From the NCBI GenBank assembly GCA_963402885.1, contig OY727098.1, positions 17,284,717 through 17,348,716 on the forward strand: DNA of 64,000 nt, in the 5' to 3' direction. Shown one piece after another: positions 1-7,712 of this stretch. The position numbers were made by a program, and so were the translations under genes. The notes beneath the pieces are model-generated. The model saw only the letters and a program-made list of their open reading frames with translations. It ran no database searches and was not told the DNA's origin. How positions within the stretch are numbered: the first letter of the stretch is position 1; each line of letters opens with the position of its first letter. The stretch is from Antedon bifida (lineage: Eukaryota; Echinodermata; Crinoidea; Comatulida; Antedonidae).

Positions 1-56
1 CGAACCCGGGCCGCGTGGGTGAAAACCACGAATCCTAACCACTAGACCACACGGGA
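1..56 (-). tRNA. tRNA-Glu(UUC), copy 1, cut by window edge
   Basis: The first 56 nt of the gene (its 5' portion) are present and match the array consensus; the 3' end of the T arm and acceptor lies outside the window. Confidence 0.9.
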
Positions 57-164
57 TATAGCATATGCATGGAGCATACAGTGGATAGACTGTACATTAA
101 TATGAAGTTGTATTTAACTAATAGATAGGACAGTGTACAATATGCCGAGATAAAACTAGAAATC

Positions 165-236
165 TTCCCGTGCCGGGAATCGAACCCGGGCCGCGTGGGT
201 GAAAACCACGAATCCTAACCACTAGACCACACGGGA
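165..236 (-). tRNA. tRNA-Glu(UUC), copy 2
   Basis: Defines the array consensus. The acceptor stem is TCCCGTG/CACGGGA, box A is TGGTCTAGTGG, box B is GGTTCGATTCC, and the anticodon loop TTTTCAC gives anticodon UUC for Glu. CCA is not encoded. The downstream T run is only four long (TTTT). Confidence 0.96.
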
Positions 237-345
237 TATATCATATGCATGGAGCATACAGTGGATAGACTGTACATTAATATGAAGTTGCATTTAACTT
301 ATAATATAGGACAGTATACAATATGCCGAGATAAAAATAGAAATC

Positions 346-417
346 TTCCCGTGCCGGGAATCGAACCCGGGCCGCGTGGGTGAAAACCACGAATCCTAAC
401 CACTAGACCACACGGGA
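346..417 (-). tRNA. tRNA-Glu(UUC), copy 3
   Basis: Consensus gene with a five-T terminator. Its left neighbour spacer carries the marker ACTTATAATATAGG, shared with copies 7, 11 and 18. Confidence 0.96.
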
Positions 418-525
418 TATAGCATATGCATGGAGCATACAGTGGATAGACTGTAAATTATTATGAAGTTGTATTTAACTAATAGAAAATACAGTATACA
501 ATAGGCCGAGATAAAAATAGAAATC

Positions 526-597
526 TTCCCGTGCCGGGAATCGAACCCGGGCCGCGTGGGTGAAAACCACGAATCCTAACCACTAGACCACACGGGA
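526..597 (-). tRNA. tRNA-Glu(UUC), copy 4
   Basis: Consensus gene with a five-T terminator. Confidence 0.96.
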
Positions 598-705
598 TAT
601 AGCATATGCATGGAGCATACAGTGGATAGACTGTACATTAATATGAAGTTGCATTTAACTAATAGATTGGACAGTATACAATATGCCGAGATAAAAATAG
701 AAATC

Positions 706-777
706 TTCCCGTGCCGGGAATCGAACCCGGGCCGCGTGGGTGAAAACCACGAATCCTAACCACTAGACCACACGGGA
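706..777 (-). tRNA. tRNA-Glu(UUC), copy 5
   Basis: Consensus gene with a five-T terminator. Confidence 0.96.
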
Positions 778-884
778 TATAGCATATGCATGAAGCATAC
801 AGTGGATAGACTGTACATTAATATGAAGTTGTATTTAACTAATAGAAAGTACAGTATACAATATGCCGAATAAAAATAGAAATC

Positions 885-956
885 TTCCCGTGCCGGGAAT
901 CGAACCCGGGCCGCGTGGGTGAAAACCACGAATCCTAACCACTAGACCACACGGGA
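885..956 (-). tRNA. tRNA-Glu(UUC), copy 6
   Basis: Consensus gene; the 3' flanking spacer is one base shorter than usual. Confidence 0.96.
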
Positions 957-1065
957 TATACCATATGCATGGAGCATACAGTGGATAGACTGTACATTAA
1001 TATGAAGTTGCATTTAACTTATAATATAGGACAGTATACAATATGCCGAGATAAAAATAGAAATC

Positions 1066-1137
1066 TTCCCGTGCCGGGAATCGAACCCGGGCCGCGTGGG
1101 TGAAAACCACGAATCCTAACCACTAGACCACACGGGA
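1066..1137 (-). tRNA. tRNA-Glu(UUC), copy 7
   Basis: Consensus gene; carries the ACTTATAATATAGG spacer marker. Confidence 0.96.
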
Positions 1138-1245
1138 TATAGCATATGCATGAAGCATACAGTGGATAGACTGTACATTAATATGAAGTTGTATTTAACT
1201 AATAGATAGGACAGTGTACAATATGCCGAGATAAAAATAGAAATC

Positions 1246-1317
1246 TTCCCGTGCCGGGAATCGAACCCGGGCCGCGTGGGTGAAAACCACGAATCCTAAC
1301 CACTAGACCACACGGGA
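1246..1317 (-). tRNA. tRNA-Glu(UUC), copy 8
   Basis: Consensus gene with a five-T terminator. Confidence 0.96.
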
Positions 1318-1425
1318 TATAGCATATGCATGGAGCATACAGTGGATAGACTGTACATTAATATGAAGTTGTATTTAACTAATAGAAAATACAGTATACA
1401 ATAGGCCGAAATAAAAATAGAAATC

Positions 1426-1497
1426 TTCCCGTGCCGGGAATCGAACCCGGGCCGCGTGGGTGAAAACCACGAATCCTAACCACTAGACCACACGGGA
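1426..1497 (-). tRNA. tRNA-Glu(UUC), copy 9
   Basis: Consensus gene with a five-T terminator. Confidence 0.96.
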
Positions 1498-1605
1498 TAT
1501 AGCATATGCATGGAGCATACAGTGGATAGACTGTACATTAATATGAAGTTGTATTTAACTAATAGATAGGACAGTGTACAATATGCCGAGATAAAACTAG
1601 AAATC

Positions 1606-1677
1606 TTCCCGTGCCGGGAATCGAACCCGGGCCGCGTGGGTGAAAACCACGAATCCTAACCACTAGACCACACGGGA
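1606..1677 (-). tRNA. tRNA-Glu(UUC), copy 10
   Basis: Consensus gene; shares the four-T terminator variant with copy 2, 1441 bp away, which marks an eight-unit duplication. Confidence 0.96.
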
Positions 1678-1786
1678 TATATCATATGCATGGAGCATAC
1701 AGTGGATAGACTGTACATTAATATGAAGTTGCATTTAACTTATAATATAGGACAGTATACAATATGCCGAGATAAAAATAGAAATC

Positions 1787-1856
1787 TTCCCGTGCCGGGA
1801 ATCGAACCCGGGCCGCGTGGGTGAAAACCACGAATCCTAACCACTAAAACACGGGA
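1787..1856 (-). pseudogene. Defective tRNA-Glu, copy 11 (box A damaged)
   Basis: 70 nt. Two bases are lost and neighbours changed between the acceptor stem and D arm, so GTGTGGTCTAGTGG becomes GTGTTTTAGTGG. This removes positions 8-12 and destroys box A. Anticodon and T arm are intact. Probably not transcribed. Confidence 0.8.
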
Positions 1857-1964
1857 TATAGCATATGCATGGAGCATACAGTGGATAGACTGTAAATTAT
1901 TATGAAGTTGTATTTAACTAATAGAAAATACAGTATACAATAGGCCGAGATAAAAATAGAAATC

Positions 1965-2036
1965 TTCCCGTGCCGGGAATCGAACCCGGGCCGCGTGGGT
2001 GAAAACCACGAATCCTAACCACTAGACCACACGGGA
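1965..2036 (-). tRNA. tRNA-Glu(UUC), copy 12
   Basis: Consensus gene; first unit of the seven-unit block repeated at copies 19-23. Confidence 0.96.
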
Positions 2037-2144
2037 TATAGCATATGCATGAAGCATACAGTGGATAGACTGTACATTAATATGAAGTTGTATTTAACTA
2101 ATAGAAAGTACAGTATACAATAGGCCGAAATAAAAATAGAAATC

Positions 2145-2216
2145 TTCCCGTGCCGGGAATCGAACCCGGGCCGCGTGGGTGAAAACCACGAATCCTAACC
2201 ACTAGACCACACGGGA
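2145..2216 (-). tRNA. tRNA-Glu(UUC), copy 13
   Basis: Consensus gene; counterpart of copy 20, 1260 bp away. Confidence 0.96.
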
Positions 2217-2329
2217 TATAGCATATGCATGAAGCATACAGTGGATAGACTGTACATTAATATGAAGTTGAGTTGTATTTAACTAATAGAAAGTACAGTG
2301 TACAATATGCCGAAATAAAAATAGAAATC

Positions 2330-2401
2330 TTCCCGTGCCGGGAATCGAACCCGGGCCGCGTGGGTGAAAACCACGAATCCTAACCACTAGACCACACGGG
2401 A
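2330..2401 (-). tRNA. tRNA-Glu(UUC), copy 14
   Basis: Consensus gene; the spacer on its left contains a short duplication (GAAGTTGAGTTG) not seen in other units. Confidence 0.96.
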
Positions 2402-2509
2402 TATAGCATATGCATGGAGCATACAGTGGATAGACTGTACATTAATATGAAGTTGTATTTAACTAATAGAAAGTACAGTATACAATAGGCCGAAATAAAA
2501 ATAGAAATC

Positions 2510-2581
2510 TTCCCGTGCCGGGAATCGAACCCGGGCCGCGTGGGTGAAAACCACGAATCCTAACCACTAGACCACACGGGA
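2510..2581 (-). tRNA. tRNA-Glu(UUC), copy 15
   Basis: Consensus gene with a five-T terminator. Confidence 0.96.
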
Positions 2582-2683
2582 TATAGCATATGCATGAAGC
2601 ATACAGTGGATAGACTGTACATTAATATGAAGTTGTATTTAACTAATAGAAAGTACAGTATACAATAGGCCGAAATAGAAATC

Positions 2684-2755
2684 TTCCCGTGCCGGGAATC
2701 GAACCCGTGCCGCGTGGGTGAAAAACACGAAACCTAACCACTAGACCACACAGGA
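2684..2755 (-). pseudogene. Degenerate tRNA-Glu, copy 16
   Basis: 72 nt with changes in four arms: a T-stem mismatch at position 49, a mismatch closing the anticodon stem, a D-arm change, and a T:G wobble in the acceptor. The adjoining spacer has lost the T run, so the Pol III terminator is also missing. Copy 23 is identical in these changes. Confidence 0.75.
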
Positions 2756-2863
2756 TATAGCATATGCATGTAGCATACAGTGGATAGACTGTAAATTATT
2801 ATGAAGTTGTATTTAACTAATAGAAAGTACAGTATACAATAGGCCGAAATAAAAATAGAAATC

Positions 2864-2935
2864 TTCCCGTGCCGGGAATCGAACCCGGGCCGCGTGGGTG
2901 AAAACCACGAATCCTAACCAATAGACCACACGGGA
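2864..2935 (-). tRNA. tRNA-Glu(UUC), copy 17, box A variant
   Basis: One substitution, G to T in the D loop within box A (TCTAGTGG to TCTATTGG). Folding is otherwise intact; transcription may be weakened. Confidence 0.85.
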
Positions 2936-3044
2936 TATATCATATGCATGGAGCATACAGTGGATAGACTGTACATTAATATGAAGTTGCATTTAACTTA
3001 TAATATAGGACAGTATACAATATGCCGAGATAAAAATAGAAATC

Positions 3045-3116
3045 TTCCCGTGCCGGGAATCGAACCCGGGCCGCGTGGGTGAAAACCACGAATCCTAACC
3101 ACTAGACCACACGGGA
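3045..3116 (-). tRNA. tRNA-Glu(UUC), copy 18
   Basis: Consensus gene; carries the ACTTATAATATAGG spacer marker. Confidence 0.96.
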
Positions 3117-3224
3117 TATAGCATATGCATGGAGCATACAGTGGATAGACTGTAAATTATTATGAAGTTGTATTTAACTAATAGAAAATACAGTATACAA
3201 TAGGCCGAGATAAAAATAGAAATC

Positions 3225-3296
3225 TTCCCGTGCCGGGAATCGAACCCGGGCCGCGTGGGTGAAAACCACGAATCCTAACCACTAGACCACACGGGA
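3225..3296 (-). tRNA. tRNA-Glu(UUC), copy 19
   Basis: Consensus gene; counterpart of copy 12. Confidence 0.96.
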
Positions 3297-3404
3297 TATA
3301 GCATATGCATGAAGCATACAGTGGATAGACTGTACATTAATATGAAGTTGTATTTAACTAATAGAAAGTACAGTATACAATAGGCCGAAATAAAAATAGA
3401 AATC

Positions 3405-3476
3405 TTCCCGTGCCGGGAATCGAACCCGGGCCGCGTGGGTGAAAACCACGAATCCTAACCACTAGACCACACGGGA
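3405..3476 (-). tRNA. tRNA-Glu(UUC), copy 20
   Basis: Consensus gene; counterpart of copy 13. Confidence 0.96.
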
Positions 3477-3584
3477 TATAGCATATGCATGAAGCATACA
3501 GTGGATAGACTGTACATTAATATGAAGTTGTATTTAACTAATAGAAAGTACAGTGTACAATATGCCGAAATAACAATAGAAATC

Positions 3585-3655
3585 TTCCCGTGCCGGGAAT
3601 CGAACCCGGGCCGCGTGGGTGAAAACCACGAAACTAACCACTAGACCACACGGGA
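3585..3655 (-). pseudogene. Defective tRNA-Glu, copy 21 (71 nt)
   Basis: One base is deleted and one changed at the D-stem/anticodon-stem junction (AGGATTCG becomes AGTTTCG). The T-run terminator is also broken by a G. Probably inactive. Confidence 0.7.
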
Positions 3656-3763
3656 TATAGCATATGCATGGAGCATACAGTGGATAGACTGTACATTAAT
3701 ATGAAGTTGTATTTAACTAATAGAAAGTACAGTATACAATAGGCCGAAATAAAAATAGAAATC

Positions 3764-3835
3764 TTCCCGTGCCGGGAATCGAACCCGGGCCGCGTGGGTG
3801 AAAACCACGAATCCTAACCACTAGACCACACGGGA
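3764..3835 (-). tRNA. tRNA-Glu(UUC), copy 22
   Basis: Consensus gene; counterpart of copy 15. Confidence 0.96.
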
Positions 3836-3937
3836 TATAGCATATGCATGAAGCATACAGTGGATAGACTGTACATTAATATGAAGTTGTATTTAACTAA
3901 TAGAAAGTACAGTATACAATAGGCCGAAATAGAAATC

Positions 3938-4009
3938 TTCCCGTGCCGGGAATCGAACCCGTGCCGCGTGGGTGAAAAACACGAAACCTAACCACTAGAC
4001 CACACAGGA
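3938..4009 (-). pseudogene. Degenerate tRNA-Glu, copy 23
   Basis: Carries the same arm changes and the same missing terminator as copy 16, 1254 bp away, so the defect was copied with its block. Confidence 0.75.
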
Positions 4010-4117
4010 TATAGCATATGCATGGAGCATACAGTGGATAGACTGTAAATTATTATGAAGTTGTATTTAACTAATAGAAAATACAGTATACAATAGGTCG
4101 AGATAAAAATAGAAATC

Positions 4118-4189
4118 TTCCCGTGCCGGGAATCGAACCCAGGCCGCGTGGGTGAAAACCACTAATCCTAACCACTAGACCACACGGGA
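4118..4189 (-). tRNA. tRNA-Glu(UUC) variant, copy 24
   Basis: Two changes: a T:G wobble in the T stem and an A:G mismatch at position 27 opening the anticodon stem. Identical to copy 28. Confidence 0.75.
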
Positions 4190-4297
4190 TATAGCATATT
4201 CATGGAGCATACAGTGGATAGACTGTACATTATTATGAAGTTGTATTTAACTAATAGATAGGACAGTGTACAATATGCCGAGATAAAAATAGAAATC

Positions 4298-4369
4298 TTC
4301 CCATGCCGGGAATCGAACCCGGGCCGCGTGGGTGAAAACCACGAATCCTAACCACTAGACCACACGGGA
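4298..4369 (-). tRNA. tRNA-Glu(UUC) variant, copy 25
   Basis: One change turns acceptor pair 5-68 from G:C to a G:T wobble. Probably still functional. Identical to copy 29. Confidence 0.88.
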
Positions 4370-4472
4370 TATAGCATGCATGGAGCATACAGTGGATAAA
4401 CTGTACATTATGAAGTTGTATTTAACTAATATATAGGACAGTATACAATAGGCCGAGATAAAAATAGAAATC

Positions 4473-4544
4473 TTCCCGTGCCGGGAATCGAACCCGGGCC
4501 GCGTGGGTGAAAACCACGAATCCTAACCACTAGACCACACGGGA
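4473..4544 (-). tRNA. tRNA-Glu(UUC), copy 26
   Basis: Consensus gene; the unit on its left is shortened in the spacer. Confidence 0.96.
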
Positions 4545-4652
4545 TATAGCATATGCATGAAGCATACAGTGGATAGACTGTACATTAATATGAAGTTGTA
4601 TTTAACTAATAGATAGGACAGTATACAATAGGCCGAAATAAAAATAGAAATC

Positions 4653-4724
4653 TTCCCGCGCCGGGAATCGAACCCGGGCCGCGTGGGTGAAAAACACGAA
4701 ACCTAACCACTAGACCACACAGGA
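4653..4724 (-). pseudogene. Degenerate tRNA-Glu, copy 27
   Basis: Shares the anticodon-stem, D-arm and acceptor changes of copies 16 and 23 and adds a second acceptor wobble, but keeps a normal T stem and the T-run terminator. It looks like a recombinant of degenerate and normal units. Confidence 0.65.
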
Positions 4725-4832
4725 TATAGCATATGCATGGAGCATACAGTGGATAGACTGTAAATTATTATGAAGTTGTATTTAACTAATAGAAAATACA
4801 GTATACAATAGGTCGAGATAAAAATAGAAATC

Positions 4833-4904
4833 TTCCCGTGCCGGGAATCGAACCCAGGCCGCGTGGGTGAAAACCACTAATCCTAACCACTAGACCACAC
4901 GGGA
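4833..4904 (-). tRNA. tRNA-Glu(UUC) variant, copy 28
   Basis: Same two substitutions as copy 24, 715 bp away. Confidence 0.75.
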
Positions 4905-5012
4905 TATAGCATATTCATGGAGCATACAGTGGATAGACTGTACATTATTATGAAGTTGTATTTAACTAATAGATAGGACAGTGTACAATATGCCGAGATA
5001 AAAATAGAAATC

Positions 5013-5084
5013 TTCCCATGCCGGGAATCGAACCCGGGCCGCGTGGGTGAAAACCACGAATCCTAACCACTAGACCACACGGGA
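5013..5084 (-). tRNA. tRNA-Glu(UUC) variant, copy 29
   Basis: Same acceptor wobble as copy 25, 715 bp away. Confidence 0.88.
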
Positions 5085-5187
5085 TATAGCATGCATGGAG
5101 CATACAGTGGATAAACTGTACATTATGAAGTTGTATTTAACTAATATATAGGACAGTGTACAATATGCCGAGATAAAAATAGAAATC

Positions 5188-5259
5188 TTCCCGTGCCGGG
5201 AATCGAACCCGGGCCGCGTGGGTGAAAACCACGAATCCTAACCACTAGACCACACGGGA
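5188..5259 (-). tRNA. tRNA-Glu(UUC), copy 30
   Basis: Consensus gene; counterpart of copy 26, 715 bp away. Confidence 0.96.
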
Positions 5260-5366
5260 TATAGCAATACATGGAGCATACAATGGATAGACTGTACATT
5301 AATATTAAGTTGTATTTAACTAATAGAAAGTACAGTATACAATAGGCCGAAATGAAAATAGAAATC

Positions 5367-5438
5367 TTCCCGTGCCGGGAATCGAACCCGGGCCGCGTGG
5401 GTGAAAACCACGAATCCTAACCACTAGACCACACGGGA
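5367..5438 (-). tRNA. tRNA-Glu(UUC), copy 31
   Basis: Consensus gene; the downstream T run is four long. Confidence 0.95.
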
Positions 5439-5546
5439 TATAGCATATGCATGAAGCATACAGTGGATAGACTGTACCTTAATATGAAGTTGTATTTAAC
5501 TAATAGAAAGTACAGTATACAATAGGCCGAAATAAAAATAGAAATC

Positions 5547-5618
5547 TTCCCGTGCCGGGAATCGAACCCGGGCCGCGTGGGTGAAAACCACGAATCCTAA
5601 CCACTAGACCACACAGGA
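5547..5618 (-). tRNA. tRNA-Glu(UUC), copy 32
   Basis: One acceptor change (C4 to T, pairing T:G). Probably functional. Confidence 0.88.
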
Positions 5619-5728
5619 TATAGCATATGCATGGAGCATACAGTGGATAGACTGTACATTAATATGAAGTTGTATTTAACTAATAGATAGGACACAGTGT
5701 ACAATATGCCGAGATAAAAATAGAAATC

Positions 5729-5800
5729 TTCCCGTGCCGGGAATCGAACCCGGGCCGCGTGGGTGAAAATCACGAATCCTAACCACTAGACCACACAGGA
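5729..5800 (-). tRNA. tRNA-Glu(UUC) variant, copy 33
   Basis: Acceptor T4:G wobble plus an A:C mismatch at the base of the anticodon loop (position 31). Confidence 0.75.
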
Positions 5801-5908
5801 TATAGCATATGCATAGAGCATACAGTGGATAGACTGTACATTAATATGAAGTTGTATTTAACTAATAGATAGGACAGTGTACAATATGCCGAGATAAAAA
5901 TAGAAATC

Positions 5909-5980
5909 TTCCCGTGCCGGTAATCGAACCCGGGCCGCGTGGGTGAAAACCACGAATCCTAACCACTAGACCACACGGGA
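5909..5980 (-). tRNA. tRNA-Glu(UUC) variant, copy 34
   Basis: C61 is changed to A, breaking the near-invariant G53:C61 pair and box B (GGTTCGATTAC). The flanking spacer on its right is also diverged. Possibly inactive. Confidence 0.65.
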
Positions 5981-6094
5981 TATGGCTTATCTATGGAACA
6001 TGCAATGGATAGAATGTACAGTAATATAAAGTTATATTTAATTGATTAATAGTAGGCCTACAGTATACAATAGGCCGAGATATAAATGGAAATC

Positions 6095-6117
6095 TTCCCG
6101 TGCCGGGAATCGAACCC
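6095..6117 (-). pseudogene. tRNA-Glu 3' fragment, array edge
   Basis: Only the 3' acceptor strand and most of the T arm (23 nt) remain. Homology to the array stops abruptly here, marking its right boundary. Confidence 0.85.
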
Positions 6118-6196
6118 TGAAAACAGGAATGCATTATACTTACCTGCTAAAAAGTGCGTACATATTAATTTATGGTGTTTTTTATATGTGATTTAG

Positions 6197-6436
6197 GATG
6201 ATTTGGATAAAGAAGATCATTATCTGCTTGGGAAAACAGACAACTTAATTGAGATGGCGCAGGCACTTCATGACGCGCACGTAGCAAGTCCTGAGAGTTT
6301 TTCAACACGTACACCCGTAGCGTCATCAACTCCTGTCTCTGGTGGTGGAAACAGTTCATCACAGCCAACATGGTCGTGTACACTATCAAACGGAAGTTAC
6401 GTAACAGAGTCGGTGCCCAAAGTACACACAACGTAA
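6197..6436 (+). CDS. Probable last coding exon of an unrecognised gene
   Basis: An open frame of 79 codons follows a good splice acceptor (TTTATATGTGATTTAG, ending at 6196) and runs in phase 0 to a TAA at 6434-6436. It starts with the acidic stretch DDLDKEDHYLLGKTDN, continues with a short helix-like segment (LIEMAQALHDAH), and then becomes Ser/Thr/Pro/Gly-rich and probably disordered. The frame needs upstream exons, which would lie left of or within the tRNA array; I see none of them in this window. I do not recognise the family. A possible poly(A) signal AATAAA is at 7227-7232. The coding-like composition and the acceptor support a real exon, but it could be a chance open frame. Confidence 0.5.
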   Translation, partial: DDLDKEDHYLLGKTDNLIEMAQALHDAHVASPESFSTRTPVASSTPVSGGGNSSSQPTWSCTLSNGSYVTESVPKVHTT

Positions 6437-7488
6437 AAGAAAGGACACGATTGCAGCATTCTATGGCAAGAACTGGCACGGTTGTTCCGCACCGCCCAGA
6501 CAATATCAAGTTGTATTTAAGTTCTCACCATGTTCTTTTCTCAAGAACGTTCTAGAAAATTAGGTGAACAAAGCTTTAAGCCATAGGCCTACATGACGGA
6601 TTACAGAAATAATATTGCGATCATGATATGCTTACTTTAGGAGTATAATGTAATATATTACAACAATGTTGTCCGCCATCCAACAACCCTTCGTGTATCG
6701 TTTTAAATCTATGTCTATGTCTATCTATGTATTAATTTGCATAGATGTGGGCTGGGAGCTTAAGCCTACTATCCTCAGTGAAGAACAAAAGAAGATTATA
6801 CGAATATTAACTAAGTTTTCATGTAAATAATGAAAAAATTCTTTATAATAGTATATTATAATACAAAATCTATGCAAGAGACATATTTTGAATAATCAAC
6901 TATAAATAATGAAAATAATAAGAACAATTTTTTTGTGTTTTCTATTGAATTTCTATTTCTTTAAATTTTCTGTTAAAATAGTTCTGTACGTTTTTGTTTT
7001 GTGTGCTGAGTTAGTATCTAAGTTTATTTTTATAATTAATAATGTCATAATGTGTTGTTTGTATAACTAAAATATTGTAAACAATACTGTGCTATCATCA
7101 TTATCTCTAATGTAATATTTCATGTGATTCTTAAACAAAGCAATATTGTATTTATTCTGTTGGTGCAATTTAATAGAGAATATATCTATCTATCTAATGT
7201 TTATTTTATTTAAGTCATTTTCAACAAATAAAATACAACGAACAATTATTTTGATATGCCGAATTTAAAAAGAACAAAATGTACGTTTCGTTTTTATATA
7301 GATTTACTAATGATTCGTACAGACTATATCAGTATATTAATAAATTTAGACAAACTTTTTTTCTGATACCCAATGGAATGTTATTTCACTTTACCGTTTG
7401 AATACTTTTACCTGATTTCATTCATCCCATGCAGTCATCGATAGAGAATGATACTTTCAGTGTTTGTACCGCATAGTTTACGTTACGC
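6437..7488. other. Putative 3' UTR and AT-rich spacer
   Basis: AT-rich sequence without coding frames. AATAAA at 7227-7232 could end the transcript of the preceding exon. Confidence 0.4.
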
Positions 7489-7712
7489 TAAAGCTTGGTT
7501 CCCACTAGCGACGCAACGTAACGCAGCCTACGCAACGTATGAAAATGCCTTTCCGATTGTGTTTTCCCCCGCCTGCGTGAAATCAAACCTGTGATGTTTG
7601 CAGCACTGTTGCGTCGCCGGTTCCCACTTCTTATGATTACGCAATACAGAACTTTGCATCAATACGTCGTAGCGTTGCGTAACGTTGCGTCGCAAGTGGG
7701 AACCACGCTTTA
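7489..7712. mobile_element. MITE-like element, family A, full-length
   Basis: A 224-bp element whose two ends are inverted repeats of about 30 bp: TAAAGC(T/G)TGGTTCCCACT followed by (A/T)GCGACGCAACG. The interior has further GCGTTGCGT-type words and no open frame. No convincing target-site duplication is visible. Partial relatives lie at about 13961, 16611, 17134 and 44703. Confidence 0.75.

Larger units (their letters stand above)
1..6117 (-). repeat. Tandem array of tRNA-Glu(UUC) units, ~180-bp period
   Basis: Each unit is a 72-nt tRNA-Glu gene on the minus strand plus a spacer of about 108 bp. Read in the direction of transcription, a gene is preceded by a conserved AT-rich flank ending in TATAT at the first tRNA base, and is followed after about 9 nt by a run of T that fits a Pol III terminator. 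I count 33 whole or near-whole tRNA copies, one cut by the left window edge and one 23-nt remnant at the right edge. Twenty whole copies share the same 72-nt sequence. Spacer variants recur at regular multi-unit distances: 8 units (about 1441 bp), 7 units (about 1255-1260 bp) and 4 units (715 bp). This shows block duplication by unequal exchange. The array continues beyond the window on the left. Confidence 0.97.

Noticed and set aside
1-6117. CRISPR-like array of direct repeats
   Set aside because: The 72-nt repeated core folds as tRNA-Glu with box A, box B and a UUC anticodon, and the spacers are themselves near-identical. This is a tRNA array in a eukaryotic genome.
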